The translations under genes were made by a program, and so were the position numbers. A stretch of DNA of 64,000 nucleotides from Pseudarthrobacter chlorophenolicus. GTDB lineage: Bacteria > Actinomycetota > Actinomycetes > Actinomycetales > Micrococcaceae. The stretch covers positions 1 to 64,000 of the forward strand of contig NZ_JZTW01000016.1 of the NCBI RefSeq assembly GCF_000962805.1, given 5' to 3'. Below are positions 1 through 8,201 of this stretch, one piece after another; the first letter of the stretch is position 1; each line of letters begins with the position of its first letter. The notes beneath the pieces were generated by a model. The model saw nothing but the letters and a program-made list of their open reading frames with translations, searched no databases and was not told the DNA's origin.

Positions 1-38
1 GGCCGGCCTGATGCTGATTGGGGGGCATCAGGCCGGCC
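1..38. other. Perfect hairpin at the left edge, probable terminator of an upstream gene
   Basis: A 14-bp stem (1-14 with 25-38) closes a 10-nt loop. There is no T-run on the plus side. It lies just before the MFS gene, so it may end a gene outside the window or sit in the MFS 5' leader. The window cut prevents a decision. Confidence 0.5.
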
Positions 39-63
39 GCCGTCCGGGCTTAAACTGGGGGTT

Positions 64-1338
64 ATGCCCGCCCCCAAAGCCTTGCGCCCGTTCATCCACC
101 GCGAGTACAGGGTCCTGATTGCAGCGCTGGCCATCTCTATCTTCGGCTCCGGCATGTGGGCCGTAGCCATGGTCTACCAGGTGATCCACCTGGGCGGCGG
201 TCCCCTGGAGCTCTCGCTGGTAGCAGCCGCCGGAAGCGTGGGGCTGGTGGCCTTTGTCCTGGCCGGCGGGATCGCGGCGGACAGGGTCCCCCAGCGCCGC
301 CTGATCATCGCCGTCGAGGGCGCCAACCTGGCAGTCATCGCGGCGGTCAGCGGCCTGGCAATGGCCGGCTGGCTGCAACTGTGGCATGTAGCGGCCGGGG
401 CCTTCGTGCTGGGCGTGGGTGCGGCCTTCTTCTTCCCTGCCTACTCCGCGATCCTGCCGCGCATCCTTCCGGCCGAGGACCTGCTGGCCGCCAACGGCAT
501 GGAGGGGACCATGCGCCCCGTCCTGCAGCAGGCGGCGGGACCGGCCGTGGCCGGCATCCTGGTGGCAGCCCTCTCGCCGTCGCTCGCAGTGACCGGGGTG
601 GCTGCGTGCCACCTGCTGGCCTTCATTGTCCTGAACTTCCTGGGCCAGCACGCCCTGGCAGCCGGAGCCGACGGCGGGCCCCGGCCAAAATCGTCGCTCG
701 TCCAGGACCTGCGCGAAGGAGTCAGCTACACCATCAGGACGCCCTGGCTGCTCTGGACGCTGATCTGGGCCTGCATTTCGGTGCTGTTCCTGATCGGCCC
801 CATCGAGGTCCTGCTGCCATTCCTGGTGCGCGACCAGCTGGGCGGGGATTCAAGCATGTTCGGTTTCCTGCTGGCGGTCATGGGGGTCGGTGCAGCCCTT
901 GGATCCCTCGTGACGGCATCACTCCGCCTGCCCCGCCGCTACCTCACGGTGATGATGGTGTCCTGGGGCGTAGGGAGCCTGCCGATTGCCGCCGTCGGCC
1001 TTATGGACAACTTCTGGCTGATGGCAGCAGCCCTGTTCATCTGGGGCGCCACAGGCAGCGTGGGCATGGTTATCTGGGGCACGCTGCTCCAGCGCCGCGT
1101 CCCGCCCCACCTGCTGGGCCGCATCTCCAGCCTGGACTTTTTCGTGTCCCTGGCGCTGATGCCGGTGTCCATGGCGCTGGCCGGGCCTGCAGCTGAGGTG
1201 CTGCCCATCTGGCTGATCTTCCTGGTGGCGGGCGTGGTCTGCCCCGTCATGGCCGTCATCGCATCCGCCGCTGCCCGGATGCCCTGCGACGAACTGGCCC
1301 ACCCCCTGGACACGGCGGCCGAAGCTGCCGTGTCCTAG
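64..1338 (+). CDS. MFS transporter, 12-TM drug/metabolite exporter type
   Basis: A 424-residue, strongly hydrophobic protein with the alternating membrane segments of the major facilitator superfamily. It looks like the MFS_3/EntS-like exporter group: the loop after the second membrane segment reads GGIAADRVPQRR, a form of the MFS loop 2-3 motif. The two six-helix halves are joined by a cytoplasmic loop near residues 200-220. It probably exports a small molecule with proton antiport, but the substrate cannot be read from sequence. The ATG at 64 follows a G-rich stretch (CTGGGGG) close upstream that may serve as ribosome site. The gene converges on the GH65 gene with 12 bp between the stop codons. 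EntS-like members can export siderophores, and a siderophore operon lies 20 kb away, but nothing here links them. Confidence 0.85.
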   Translation: MPAPKALRPFIHREYRVLIAALAISIFGSGMWAVAMVYQVIHLGGGPLELSLVAAAGSVGLVAFVLAGGIAADRVPQRRLIIAVEGANLAVIAAVSGLAMAGWLQLWHVAAGAFVLGVGAAFFFPAYSAILPRILPAEDLLAANGMEGTMRPVLQQAAGPAVAGILVAALSPSLAVTGVAACHLLAFIVLNFLGQHALAAGADGGPRPKSSLVQDLREGVSYTIRTPWLLWTLIWACISVLFLIGPIEVLLPFLVRDQLGGDSSMFGFLLAVMGVGAALGSLVTASLRLPRRYLTVMMVSWGVGSLPIAAVGLMDNFWLMAAALFIWGATGSVGMVIWGTLLQRRVPPHLLGRISSLDFFVSLALMPVSMALAGPAAEVLPIWLIFLVAGVVCPVMAVIASAAARMPCDELAHPLDTAAEAAVS

Positions 1339-1350
1339 CTTCGGGGCAGA

Positions 1351-3696
1351 TCAGCTGTTGGCGAGGACCACCGGAATGCTCGCCGTCGGAAGTCCGCTGG
1401 GGAAGACGGTGGGCTCCGGTTCCGCGACGGGCTCCAACTCCACCCTGGCTGGAGCGGAGCCTACGGCCACTACCTGGCCCCGCACGTTGACGTCGAGCGG
1501 GCCCCCTTCCTGGACGGTGAGGGTGATGGCGCCGGTGGAAAGCCGGACCAGCAAAAGCCGGCCGCTGATCCTGAGATGGAAGGTCAGTCCGTCCCACTCC
1601 TCCGGCAGGCGCGGATCGAAGTACGGCACCGGGCCCTGGTCACGCAGGCCCGCAAAACCGCACACCAGGGAGCTCCACACCCCGCCCGTTGAGGCGATGT
1701 GCACACCGTCAATGGTGTTGCCGTGGGTGTCGTCAAGGTCGATGAACACCGCGTTGGTGAAGTGCTTCAGGGCTTCCCCGGAGTACCCCACTTCGGCCGC
1801 CATGATGCCCTGCACGCATGCGGACAGCGTGGAGTCGCCGGTGGTGATGGGATCGTAGAAATCGAAGGCGCGCTGCTTCTCGCCCGCAGTAAAATCCTGC
1901 CATTGCAGGAACATGGCGAGGACCGTGTCTGCCTGCTTGAGCACCTGGTGGCGGTAGATCACCAGCGGGTGGAAATGCAGCAGGAGCGGATACTTGGACC
2001 GCGGCGTGGTCCAGTCCCATGGCTCCAGGGTCATGAAGTCGTTGTCCTGGGAGTGGACCTGCATGCGGCTGTCGAACGGCAGGTGCATCAGGTTGGCTGC
2101 CGCCGCCCATAGCTGCCGCTCCTCCTGGGTGACGCCCGGGTGGTCCAGCGCAGCGGCAGCCCGCAGGTTAAACCGGGCCATGACGTTGGTGTAGAGGTTG
2201 TCGTTGACCACTGCGGTGTACTCATCCGGGCCTGTGACGCCGTGGATGTGGAACAGGCCGTCCTTGCCGAAGAATCCCAGCGAAACCCACATGCGCGCTG
2301 TCTCCATCAGCAGCTCAGCCCCCATGCCCTCGCGGAACGCGGAATCGCCGGTGGCCCACAGGTAGCGGTTGGTGGCGAACGCAATGGCGGCCGCGATGTG
2401 GAACTGTGCGGTGCCCGCGGCGTAGTAGGCGCTGGCTTCCAGGCCGTTGATGGTCCGCCACGGGAACAGGGCTCCGTCCACGCTGAGTTCCTTGGCCCGG
2501 ACCTTGGCTTCGGGCAGCATGGCATGGCGGAATTCCAGGACCTGGCGGGCGCCGTCGGGGTTGGTGTACGTCAGGTAGGGCAGCAGGTACACCTCCTGGT
2601 CCCAGAAGTAGTGGCCCTCGTAGCCGGATCCGGTCACGCCCTTGGCCGGGATGCCGGCCACGTTGGCCCTGGCAGTGGCCTGGGCCAGCTGGAACAGGTT
2701 CCAGCGGATGGCCTGCTGCAGTTCCGGCTTGCCGCCATCCACCACAATGTCCGAGGTTGCCCAGTAGCCGCGGTAATGCGCCTCGCTTTCGGCGAAGACG
2801 TCCGCCACAGACCGCAGGCCCGCTTCGGCCACGGCGGCGGCATCGACGCCCTCGTCCTGCATGGTCCGGCCGGCGGCGTAGCTGACGCTCTTCTCGAGGC
2901 GGAAGGGTTCCCCGGGGCTGACGGCCAGCACGTAGCGGACGCTGCTGTCGTCCTGGTCCACCACGGTTTCGAAGGGCTGGTGGCCGGCGGAGGTCCAGTG
3001 GTCCACGGCCAGGCCCACGCGCTGCTTGGATTCGGCGGCTTCCCAGGAGAGACGCAGCGATCCGTCGCCGCCATCCACGCGCAGGGGCAGCAGGACCCGC
3101 CCGGCGTGGCGGCCGGCGCGGCGGGGATCGTGGACGGAGTGGTCCTCTACCGGCTGGTCCTGCCGGTTGATGACGGACGAAGTGACGTCGAGCGAAATGT
3201 CGCGGTCCGCCGCAACCTCGAGGGAAAGGCCCAGGCTGCCGCGGGATTCGTACCCCACCGCTCGCTGCTCGGTGGTGGTGACCACGGATCCGGAGCGGCA
3301 CTGCCAGGTGATGCGGCACTCGTAGATGCCGGTGGAGAAGTCAACGCTCCGCCGGTAGTCCAGGACCTCCGATTCGGCGAGGCTTAAGGATTCCCCGTCC
3401 ACCACGACGCTGAAGTTGTTCGCGTCAGGGATATAGAGGATGCGCTGGCCGGTCCGCGCGAATCCGAAGGCGTTCTCGGCATGCTTGATGTCCCAGATTT
3501 CGTGCAGCCCGTTGATGAAGCTGCCGGGGAGTTCGGTATCCGCCGCTGCCCAGTGGGCGCCACGGATTCCGAGGTGGCCGTTGCCCAGTGAAAAGAGCGT
3601 TTCAAGCGTCCCTGCGTTTCCCGGCTCGTGGCGGGTTTCCACCAGTTGCCAAGGAGTATTGGGGAACCGTTCGCGGTCCGCAGAGATGATAGCCAT
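1351..3696 (-). CDS. Glycoside hydrolase family 65 disaccharide phosphorylase
   Basis: A 781-residue GH65 protein, an inverting alpha-glucosyl disaccharide phosphorylase (maltose, trehalose, kojibiose or nigerose type). It splits the disaccharide with phosphate to beta-glucose 1-phosphate and glucose in the cytoplasm. An N-terminal beta-sandwich is followed by an (alpha/alpha)6 barrel. The general acid Glu is in TGPDEY (around residue 480), KQADTV is the conserved substrate-site motif, and STGGVW fits the phosphate-binding loop. The ATG at 3696 is chosen because AAAGGA lies 9 nt upstream; an in-frame start 48 nt earlier has no such site. It is the second gene of a pair with the beta-phosphoglucomutase 129 bp upstream, which would convert its product to glucose 6-phosphate. 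The exact disaccharide is not determined; maltose or trehalose are the usual choices for this pairing. Confidence 0.92.
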   Translation of the reverse strand: MAIISADRERFPNTPWQLVETRHEPGNAGTLETLFSLGNGHLGIRGAHWAAADTELPGSFINGLHEIWDIKHAENAFGFARTGQRILYIPDANNFSVVVDGESLSLAESEVLDYRRSVDFSTGIYECRITWQCRSGSVVTTTEQRAVGYESRGSLGLSLEVAADRDISLDVTSSVINRQDQPVEDHSVHDPRRAGRHAGRVLLPLRVDGGDGSLRLSWEAAESKQRVGLAVDHWTSAGHQPFETVVDQDDSSVRYVLAVSPGEPFRLEKSVSYAAGRTMQDEGVDAAAVAEAGLRSVADVFAESEAHYRGYWATSDIVVDGGKPELQQAIRWNLFQLAQATARANVAGIPAKGVTGSGYEGHYFWDQEVYLLPYLTYTNPDGARQVLEFRHAMLPEAKVRAKELSVDGALFPWRTINGLEASAYYAAGTAQFHIAAAIAFATNRYLWATGDSAFREGMGAELLMETARMWVSLGFFGKDGLFHIHGVTGPDEYTAVVNDNLYTNVMARFNLRAAAALDHPGVTQEERQLWAAAANLMHLPFDSRMQVHSQDNDFMTLEPWDWTTPRSKYPLLLHFHPLVIYRHQVLKQADTVLAMFLQWQDFTAGEKQRAFDFYDPITTGDSTLSACVQGIMAAEVGYSGEALKHFTNAVFIDLDDTHGNTIDGVHIASTGGVWSSLVCGFAGLRDQGPVPYFDPRLPEEWDGLTFHLRISGRLLLVRLSTGAITLTVQEGGPLDVNVRGQVVAVGSAPARVELEPVAEPEPTVFPSGLPTASIPVVLANS

Positions 3697-3825
3697 GGTG
3701 TTGGGTCCTTTAGGCATGCTGTGCAGCCGGCACAAGTCCGGCATAGGGGATTCGAAGTGAAGGTTTGCCCGGATGGGTGCTGCCCGGGGGTGGCAGCGGT
3801 CTCCGGTGTGGAACGGGGGTTGCCG

Positions 3826-4599
3826 TCAGGGCAGGAGCTCTCCAAGGTCGTTGACCACCAGGGTTGCCCCGGCTTCGAGGAGGGTTTCGCGCCCTGCGCC
3901 GCGGTCCACGCCGATGACGGAATGGAACTGTCCCGCCTGGCCGGCCTGGACTCCGGAGACAGCATCCTCAACCACAACGCATTCCTCGCTGGGCAGTTCC
4001 AGGAGCCGGGCCGCGTAGGCGTAGGTCGCCGGGCTGGGTTTGCCGGGAATTCCTTCGCGGGCGGCCACCACGCCATCCACCACCACGGGGAAGTGGTGGC
4101 TGAGGCCTGCCGCGGCCAGGACTGCGGGGGCGTTGCGGGAGGAGGAGACGACGGCGACCTTCAGTCCGCGGTCCAGCGCGGCTTCGAGGAAACGCACCGA
4201 GCCTTCGAACGGCGCGACGCCGGTGCTGACGATGTCGTTGAAGATCCGGTTCTTGCGGTTGCCGAGGCCCTGGACCGTGATGTTCGCGGGATCGTCGTCC
4301 AGCGGCCCTTCGGGAAGCTCGATGCTGCGTGAGGCGAGGAAGTCCCGCACGCCGTCGAAGCGCGGCTTGCCGTCGATGTGGTCGAAGTAGTCGCTTTCGC
4401 GGTAGCCCTGGACCTCGGGGTGCCCGGCAAGGAAGCCTTCAAAGAGTTCCTTCCAGGCCTGCTCGTGAACGGTGGCCGTGGGGGTCAGCACACCGTCAAG
4501 GTCGAACAGGATGGCGGATGCGCCAGTCCAGGCGTTTTTTCCGGGGGCCGTTGCGGTGGAGGGCTCGTTGGCGGGTGCTTCGTGGGCGGAGTTGTTCAT
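3826..4599 (-). CDS. pgmB: Beta-phosphoglucomutase family HAD hydrolase
   Basis: A 257-residue HAD-superfamily protein. The nucleophile motif FDLDGVLTPT lies near residue 32, followed by the helical cap with the DHIDGKPRFDGVRDF segment typical of beta-phosphoglucomutase. Motif III is the Lys in GKPSPATY, and motif IV is VVEDAVSGVQAG. It would interconvert beta-glucose 1-phosphate and glucose 6-phosphate. It is the first gene of the operon with the GH65 phosphorylase, the standard partner. The first 25 or so residues are Ala/Pro/Thr-rich and precede the HAD core, so a downstream start cannot be excluded. A LacI-type operator lies about 220 bp upstream. Confidence 0.9.
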   Translation of the reverse strand: MNNSAHEAPANEPSTATAPGKNAWTGASAILFDLDGVLTPTATVHEQAWKELFEGFLAGHPEVQGYRESDYFDHIDGKPRFDGVRDFLASRSIELPEGPLDDDPANITVQGLGNRKNRIFNDIVSTGVAPFEGSVRFLEAALDRGLKVAVVSSSRNAPAVLAAAGLSHHFPVVVDGVVAAREGIPGKPSPATYAYAARLLELPSEECVVVEDAVSGVQAGQAGQFHSVIGVDRGAGRETLLEAGATLVVNDLGELLP

Positions 4600-4891
4600 C
4601 GGCAGGTGGGGATCCTCTCAAGCAGCGGGCAGCGAAGACGACGGGCGCGGGATAGATGTGGCGTCGGCGCCAGTCGAATCTGCACATGCAGCGGGCCGTG
4701 CCGGCGGGGGAACCGGCGCCATTTCCGGGGCCTTGCTGATCTACATTCGTCTTCCATCTTGAACTTATTGCCCGCACAGGACAACCCGGCGGCGGCGTAC
4801 GGCAGCGCCGAGGATGAGTGTAAACGCTTGCATATTTCGCCCGCAACTGTTTTGCGCCCGCCCCGCCAAGCCGGCCGAATATGACGGCGCC
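4600..4891 (-). promoter_or_regulatory. Upstream region of the pgmB-GH65 operon with a LacI-type operator at 4819-4832
   Basis: This 292-bp gap has no credible gene. It holds TGTAAACGCTTGCA (4819-4832), a near-symmetric site with the central CG typical of LacI-family operators (MalR/CcpA-like shape). The site is about 220 bp from the pgmB start, so a long leader or a distal operator is implied. No LacI gene is adjacent, so the regulator would be encoded elsewhere. Confidence 0.6.
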
Positions 4892-5527
4892 TCAGGCTCC
4901 GGCGGCACCGGCACGGAGCACGTAGTACCGAAGGAACGCGCCGACATCCGCCATCTCAGCCTTGGACATGGCGTGACCCATCCCGGGATACGTCCGGGCG
5001 GTCAGCAGCGTGTGGGCTTCAAGCCACTCGCCCGTATAGGCCGTGGCATTCTCGTTGATCACCAGGTCCGCCTTGTCGCGCCCCCAAAAGAACGGCGGCC
5101 TGGCATCGAACTCATCGGTGAGGGCCAGGAGGTCGTTATCCAGCACGAATCCGGAAAGGCCAACGACGGCGGCATAGTCGCGGGGGTGGAGCCGCAGGAG
5201 GGTGCTTGCCATGGCCATGCCCTGCGAGTAGCCCATCAGGCTCACGCTGGTGTGCTGGCCGCGGACGGAGTTGATCCAGCCATGCACGGTGCCGGTGACC
5301 GAAATGACGTCGGCAAAGTCGTTGGCAAGGAAATAGTCCAGGAGGAACCAGCCATAGTGGTCCCCAATGGGCATCGGCGCCCGGAGGGCCGCGAAGGTGA
5401 ACTCCGCAGGCAGGTACTCGAACAGCCGGACCATGCGGGATTCATCCGTACCGTAGCCGTGCATCATCACCAGCAGGGGCGTCCCGGCGCGCTGGTCCTC
5501 AGGCTTGGACCACACAACTGTTTCCAT
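4892..5527 (-). CDS. Alpha/beta hydrolase, carboxylesterase/phospholipase type
   Basis: A 211-residue cytoplasmic serine hydrolase of the phospholipase/carboxylesterase (Abhydrolase_2) family. The nucleophile elbow is GYSQG (Ser near residue 100). The oxyanion loop is MHGYGTDE near residue 22. The acid Asp is probably in WGRDKAD and the catalytic His is in GMGHAMS near residue 188. Length is normal for the family and no signal peptide is seen. The start at 5527 gives the usual first strand, LLVMMHG, about 18 residues in. It is monocistronic by spacing: 292 bp separate it from the pgmB start and it is divergent from the DUF6458 gene. The substrate is unknown; esters or lysophospholipids are typical. 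Confidence 0.85.
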   Translation of the reverse strand: METVVWSKPEDQRAGTPLLVMMHGYGTDESRMVRLFEYLPAEFTFAALRAPMPIGDHYGWFLLDYFLANDFADVISVTGTVHGWINSVRGQHTSVSLMGYSQGMAMASTLLRLHPRDYAAVVGLSGFVLDNDLLALTDEFDARPPFFWGRDKADLVINENATAYTGEWLEAHTLLTARTYPGMGHAMSKAEMADVGAFLRYYVLRAGAAGA

Positions 5528-5814
5528 CGGACCAGACTAGCGAGGCAGCCGGGCGCCTACGCCACACTTTTGCTGAACCCACGCGCCACGGCAATCACAG
5601 CAGCAACGCAGAATTCCCCGGCAACGACTCGGCATCATTCATTGAATCGGGTGTGGGCGCCCTGTAGCGTGACGCCTACTATCAGCATGCTGACCAGTGG
5701 CTCTGCAAGCAGTGAAAAGACACAGCAGTATCAAAAGCAGGGCAGTGACCTACCCGCAATACCGTGCACCGCCCCACAGGAGCCGCAACCCGCGGCCAGC
5801 AAAAGGAGCAAGTC
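5528..5814 (+). promoter_or_regulatory. Intergenic region with palindrome CAGCATGCTG (5683-5692)
   Basis: There is no gene here. A perfect 10-bp palindrome, CAGCATGCTG, sits about 120 bp upstream of the DUF6458 start, with CCAGTGG just after it. A related AGCATG-centred palindrome occurs at 16720, 26195 and 62144, upstream of other small or transport genes (see findings). Confidence 0.35.
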
Positions 5815-6072
5815 ATGAGAATCGGCTCGTCAATCTTCCTCATCGCCCTCGGCGCCATCCTCGCCTGGGCGGTGGCCCCGGGACTCATCCCCTTCGTGGA
5901 CCAGGCGTTGGTGGGCTACATCCTGATGGCCGTAGGCGTCATCGGCCTGATTGCGTCCCTGGTCCTGGCCTCCCCCGGCCGGACCCGCCGCGTCAGTGAG
6001 ACCCGGTCCGTCGTGGATCCGAACACGGGCGAGCGGATCACCCGGAACGAAAGCCGCGACGGAACCATCTAG
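5815..6072 (+). CDS. DUF6458 family small membrane protein
   Basis: An 85-residue protein with two hydrophobic segments (about residues 5-27 and 32-53) and a polar, charged C-terminal tail of about 30 residues (ASPGRTRRVSETRSV onward). This is the actinobacterial DUF6458 pattern, and its function is not known. The ATG at 5815 is chosen over an upstream in-frame GTG because AAAAGGAG lies 7 nt before it. It is a single gene followed by a strong terminator. The upstream AGCATG palindrome is shared with the GlsB-type gene near 62.2 kb and suggests joint, possibly stress-linked control, which is an inference. Confidence 0.8.
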   Translation: MRIGSSIFLIALGAILAWAVAPGLIPFVDQALVGYILMAVGVIGLIASLVLASPGRTRRVSETRSVVDPNTGERITRNESRDGTI

Positions 6073-6120
6073 CCAGCCGCGTGCGGGTCATCAGGACCAG
6101 CACAGACCATGAATCCGGGA

Positions 6121-6155
6121 AGCCGGGCCGGACAACAGCGTCCGGTCCGGCTTTT
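6121..6155 (+). terminator. Rho-independent terminator after the DUF6458 gene
   Basis: A 13-bp GC-rich stem with one G-T pair (6121-6133 with 6140-6152) and a 6-nt loop AACAGC, followed by CTTTTTC. Confidence 0.9.
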
Positions 6156-6186
6156 TCGCACCCACAGAGCCCCCACACCCGCCAGG

Positions 6187-6247
6187 AGTTTTTGGGCAGA
6201 TAACGGGACATCAGTGCGTCCATAGTCCCGTTATCTGCCCAAAAACT
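6187..6247. repeat. Large perfect intergenic palindrome (element A)
   Basis: Arms of 23 nt (6187-6209 and 6225-6247) are exact reverse complements around a 15-nt loop ending GTCCATA. The element follows a complete terminator, so it is not needed for termination. It resembles the palindrome at 10725-10790 in size and in the loop sequence. Known Micrococcaceae genomes carry dispersed intergenic palindromes of this kind; membership is inferred. Confidence 0.85.
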
Positions 6248-6275
6248 TGCGCGGTGGGTATTGGATATTGTTTCG

Positions 6276-6315
6276 TGTTGGTTTCCGTTGACAAACCAAC
6301 ATAAGCAAAGATAAA
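6276..6315 (+). promoter_or_regulatory. fru operon promoter with a DeoR-type operator over the -35
   Basis: TGTTGGTTT (6276-6284) and AAACCAACA (6293-6301) form a perfect 9-bp inverted repeat with an 8-nt spacer. A consensus -35, TTGACA (6288-6293), lies inside it, with GATAAA (6310-6315) as a -10 after a 16-nt spacer. This arrangement fits autorepression of the operon by the first gene, fruR. Confidence 0.65.
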
Positions 6316-6403
6316 GTCAAGTAACTCAACATCATGTGATGCCAGTCACGCCGAGCAGGGCGCCGGACACCACAACACCAGCAAGCTACGCAACGGAGGG
6401 TAC

Positions 6404-7210
6404 GTGTTCGCCGAGGAACGCCAGCAGAAGATTGCCGAGCTTGTTGCCGGCAGCGGCCGGGTCAGCGTGACCCTGCTGGCTGAGCGCTTCCGCATCACCA
6501 CCGAAACCGTCCGCCGGGACCTCGCCACCCTGGAGAACGCCGGCACAGTCCGCCGCGTCCACGGCGGTGCGGTCGCGGCAGACCGCTTCAGCACCACCGA
6601 GGAAAGCGTCACCGAACGCGCCATCCGCCGGCCGGACCAGAAGAGCCGCATCGCCGAAGCAGCGCTGGCGCTCATCCCCCGGAACCAGCCCGGCAGCGTC
6701 CTGATCGACGGCGGAACCACCACCGAAGTCCTGGCCGACATGCTGGCCCGGCGCACCGCCGTCGAACTTCCCGAATCCGGCGCAGCCGGCACCGAACTGG
6801 TGGCCATCACGCACGCTGTCCCGATCGCCGGCAGGCTCTCCAGCGTTCCCGGCATCGCGCTGCACATCCTGGGCGGCCGGGTCCGCGGCATCACCCAGGT
6901 GGCCGTCGGCCAGGCCACGGTGGACGCTGCGGCACGGATCCGCCCGGATATTGCCTTCGTGGGGACCAACGGCATCCACCCCACCTTTGGACTCAGCACT
7001 CCCGATCCTGAAGAAGCCGCAGTGAAGGCTGCCTTCGTCCGCTCGGCGCGCCGCATCGTGGTGCTGGCCGATTCCTCCAAGCTGGACGCGGAAACGCTGG
7101 TCCAGTTCGCCTCCCTGAAAGACCTGGACACCTTGATTACAGACAGCGAACCCAGTCCTGAACTCGCCGCAGCCCTGGAAGAGGCAGACGTAGACGTGGT
7201 GATCGCATGA
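6404..7210 (+). CDS. fruR: DeoR/GlpR family transcriptional repressor of the fructose PTS operon
   Basis: A 268-residue DeoR-family regulator. The N-terminal winged helix has the signature VSVTLLAERFRITTETVRRD (about residues 19-38), and the C-terminal DeoRC sensor domain contains DGGTTTEVLADML and the GTNGIHP segment that bind a phosphorylated sugar. The start is GTG at 6404, just after GGAGGG. It is first in the operon and overlaps fruK by 4 bp (ATGA), so it is autoregulated with the transport genes. By analogy to corynebacterial FruR the effector is likely fructose 1-phosphate or a related ester. The inverted repeat at 6276-6301 is the probable operator. Confidence 0.9.
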   Translation: MFAEERQQKIAELVAGSGRVSVTLLAERFRITTETVRRDLATLENAGTVRRVHGGAVAADRFSTTEESVTERAIRRPDQKSRIAEAALALIPRNQPGSVLIDGGTTTEVLADMLARRTAVELPESGAAGTELVAITHAVPIAGRLSSVPGIALHILGGRVRGITQVAVGQATVDAAARIRPDIAFVGTNGIHPTFGLSTPDPEEAAVKAAFVRSARRIVVLADSSKLDAETLVQFASLKDLDTLITDSEPSPELAAALEEADVDVVIA

Positions 7211-8199
7211 TTGTCACGTTCACGGCCAATCCCAGCCTGGACCGTACCGTCGCCCTGCCCGGCCCGCTGGAGCGTGGCGAAGTGCAGCGCGCGGTGTCCG
7301 TCACCCAGGAATCGGGCGGCAAGGGAGTCAACGTCTCCCGGGCACTGGTGGCTTCCGGCCTCGAGTCCCTGGCCGTCCTGCCCGGCGCGGACAGCGACCC
7401 CGTCCTGGCGGGACTGCGGGCAACCTCCGTGCCCTTCGTGTCCCTGCCCATCGATGAGCCGCTGCGCACCAACGTTGCCCTCACCGAACCCGGCGGGGTC
7501 ACCACCAAGATCAACGAACCCGGCCCCGCACTGGACGACAACCAGCAGGAGGCGCTCCTCAAGCTGCTGCTGGAAAGCTCCCGGGGTGCCAGCTGGGTGG
7601 TCCTGGCAGGTTCGCTGCCGCCGGGCTTCCCATCAGATTTCTACGCGACGGCAGCCCGCCGCCTGCGTTCAGCCGCCGACGGCGGGTCCCCAGGGCGTAC
7701 GCCGCTGATCGCCGTCGACTCGTCCGGCCAGCCACTCGCCGCCGCCCTGACCGGCGGCGCAGAGGGCATGCCGGATCTTTTGAAGCCCAACGCCGAGGAA
7801 CTGGCGGAACTGGCTGCTGCAGCCGGGTTCGCCACGGCCGCCGCTGACGAATTGGAAGCGGACCCGGCGGCTGCCGCCGAGGCCGCGTCCGCCGTCGTGC
7901 GTTCCGGTGTGGGTGCTGTGCTGGCAACTCTCGGTTCCAAGGGAGCTGTCCTCGTAACGGCCGACGGCGCGTGGCTGGCCACGCATCCGCCGGTCGCCGC
8001 AGTGAGCACGGTGGGTGCGGGAGATTCCGCACTGGCCGGCTACCTGCTCGCCCACAGCCAGGGCGCCGCCCCGGCTGACTGCCTGCGTCAGGCGGTGGCC
8101 CATGGAGCCGCCGCCGCCTCCCTGCCCGGTTCAACGGTTCCGGCAGTGCACCAAACCACCCCGGAAGCCGTAACCATCACGGCCCTTCGAAAGGATTGA
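7207..8199 (+). CDS. fruK: 1-phosphofructokinase
   Basis: A 330-residue PfkB-family kinase. It phosphorylates fructose 1-phosphate, the product of the fructose PTS, to fructose 1,6-bisphosphate using ATP. The N-terminal SGGKGVNVSRAL segment (near residue 36) is the PfkB sugar-site signature. STVGAGDSALAGYL near residue 267 holds the catalytic Asp and anion hole. LATLGSKGAVL precedes it, as in FruK. Its ATG overlaps the fruR stop by 4 bp, and its stop is 2 bp before the fruA start, so all three are translationally coupled. Confidence 0.93.
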   Translation: MIVTFTANPSLDRTVALPGPLERGEVQRAVSVTQESGGKGVNVSRALVASGLESLAVLPGADSDPVLAGLRATSVPFVSLPIDEPLRTNVALTEPGGVTTKINEPGPALDDNQQEALLKLLLESSRGASWVVLAGSLPPGFPSDFYATAARRLRSAADGGSPGRTPLIAVDSSGQPLAAALTGGAEGMPDLLKPNAEELAELAAAAGFATAAADELEADPAAAAEAASAVVRSGVGAVLATLGSKGAVLVTADGAWLATHPPVAAVSTVGAGDSALAGYLLAHSQGAAPADCLRQAVAHGAAAASLPGSTVPAVHQTTPEAVTITALRKD

Positions 8200-8201
8200 C
8201 A

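Noticed and set aside
64..1338. MFS gene as the siderophore exporter of the des operon
   Set aside because: It is 20 kb away with no iron box upstream, and the family is too broad to assign.
2140..3387. Long open frame antisense to the GH65 gene (about 415 codons)
   Set aside because: Shadow of GC-rich coding on the other strand. The real GH65 motifs are on the minus strand, and this frame has no domain or ribosome site.
6187..6247. Element A as the terminator of the DUF6458 gene
   Set aside because: A complete terminator with T-run already lies at 6121-6155, and element A has a long fixed loop and no T-run.
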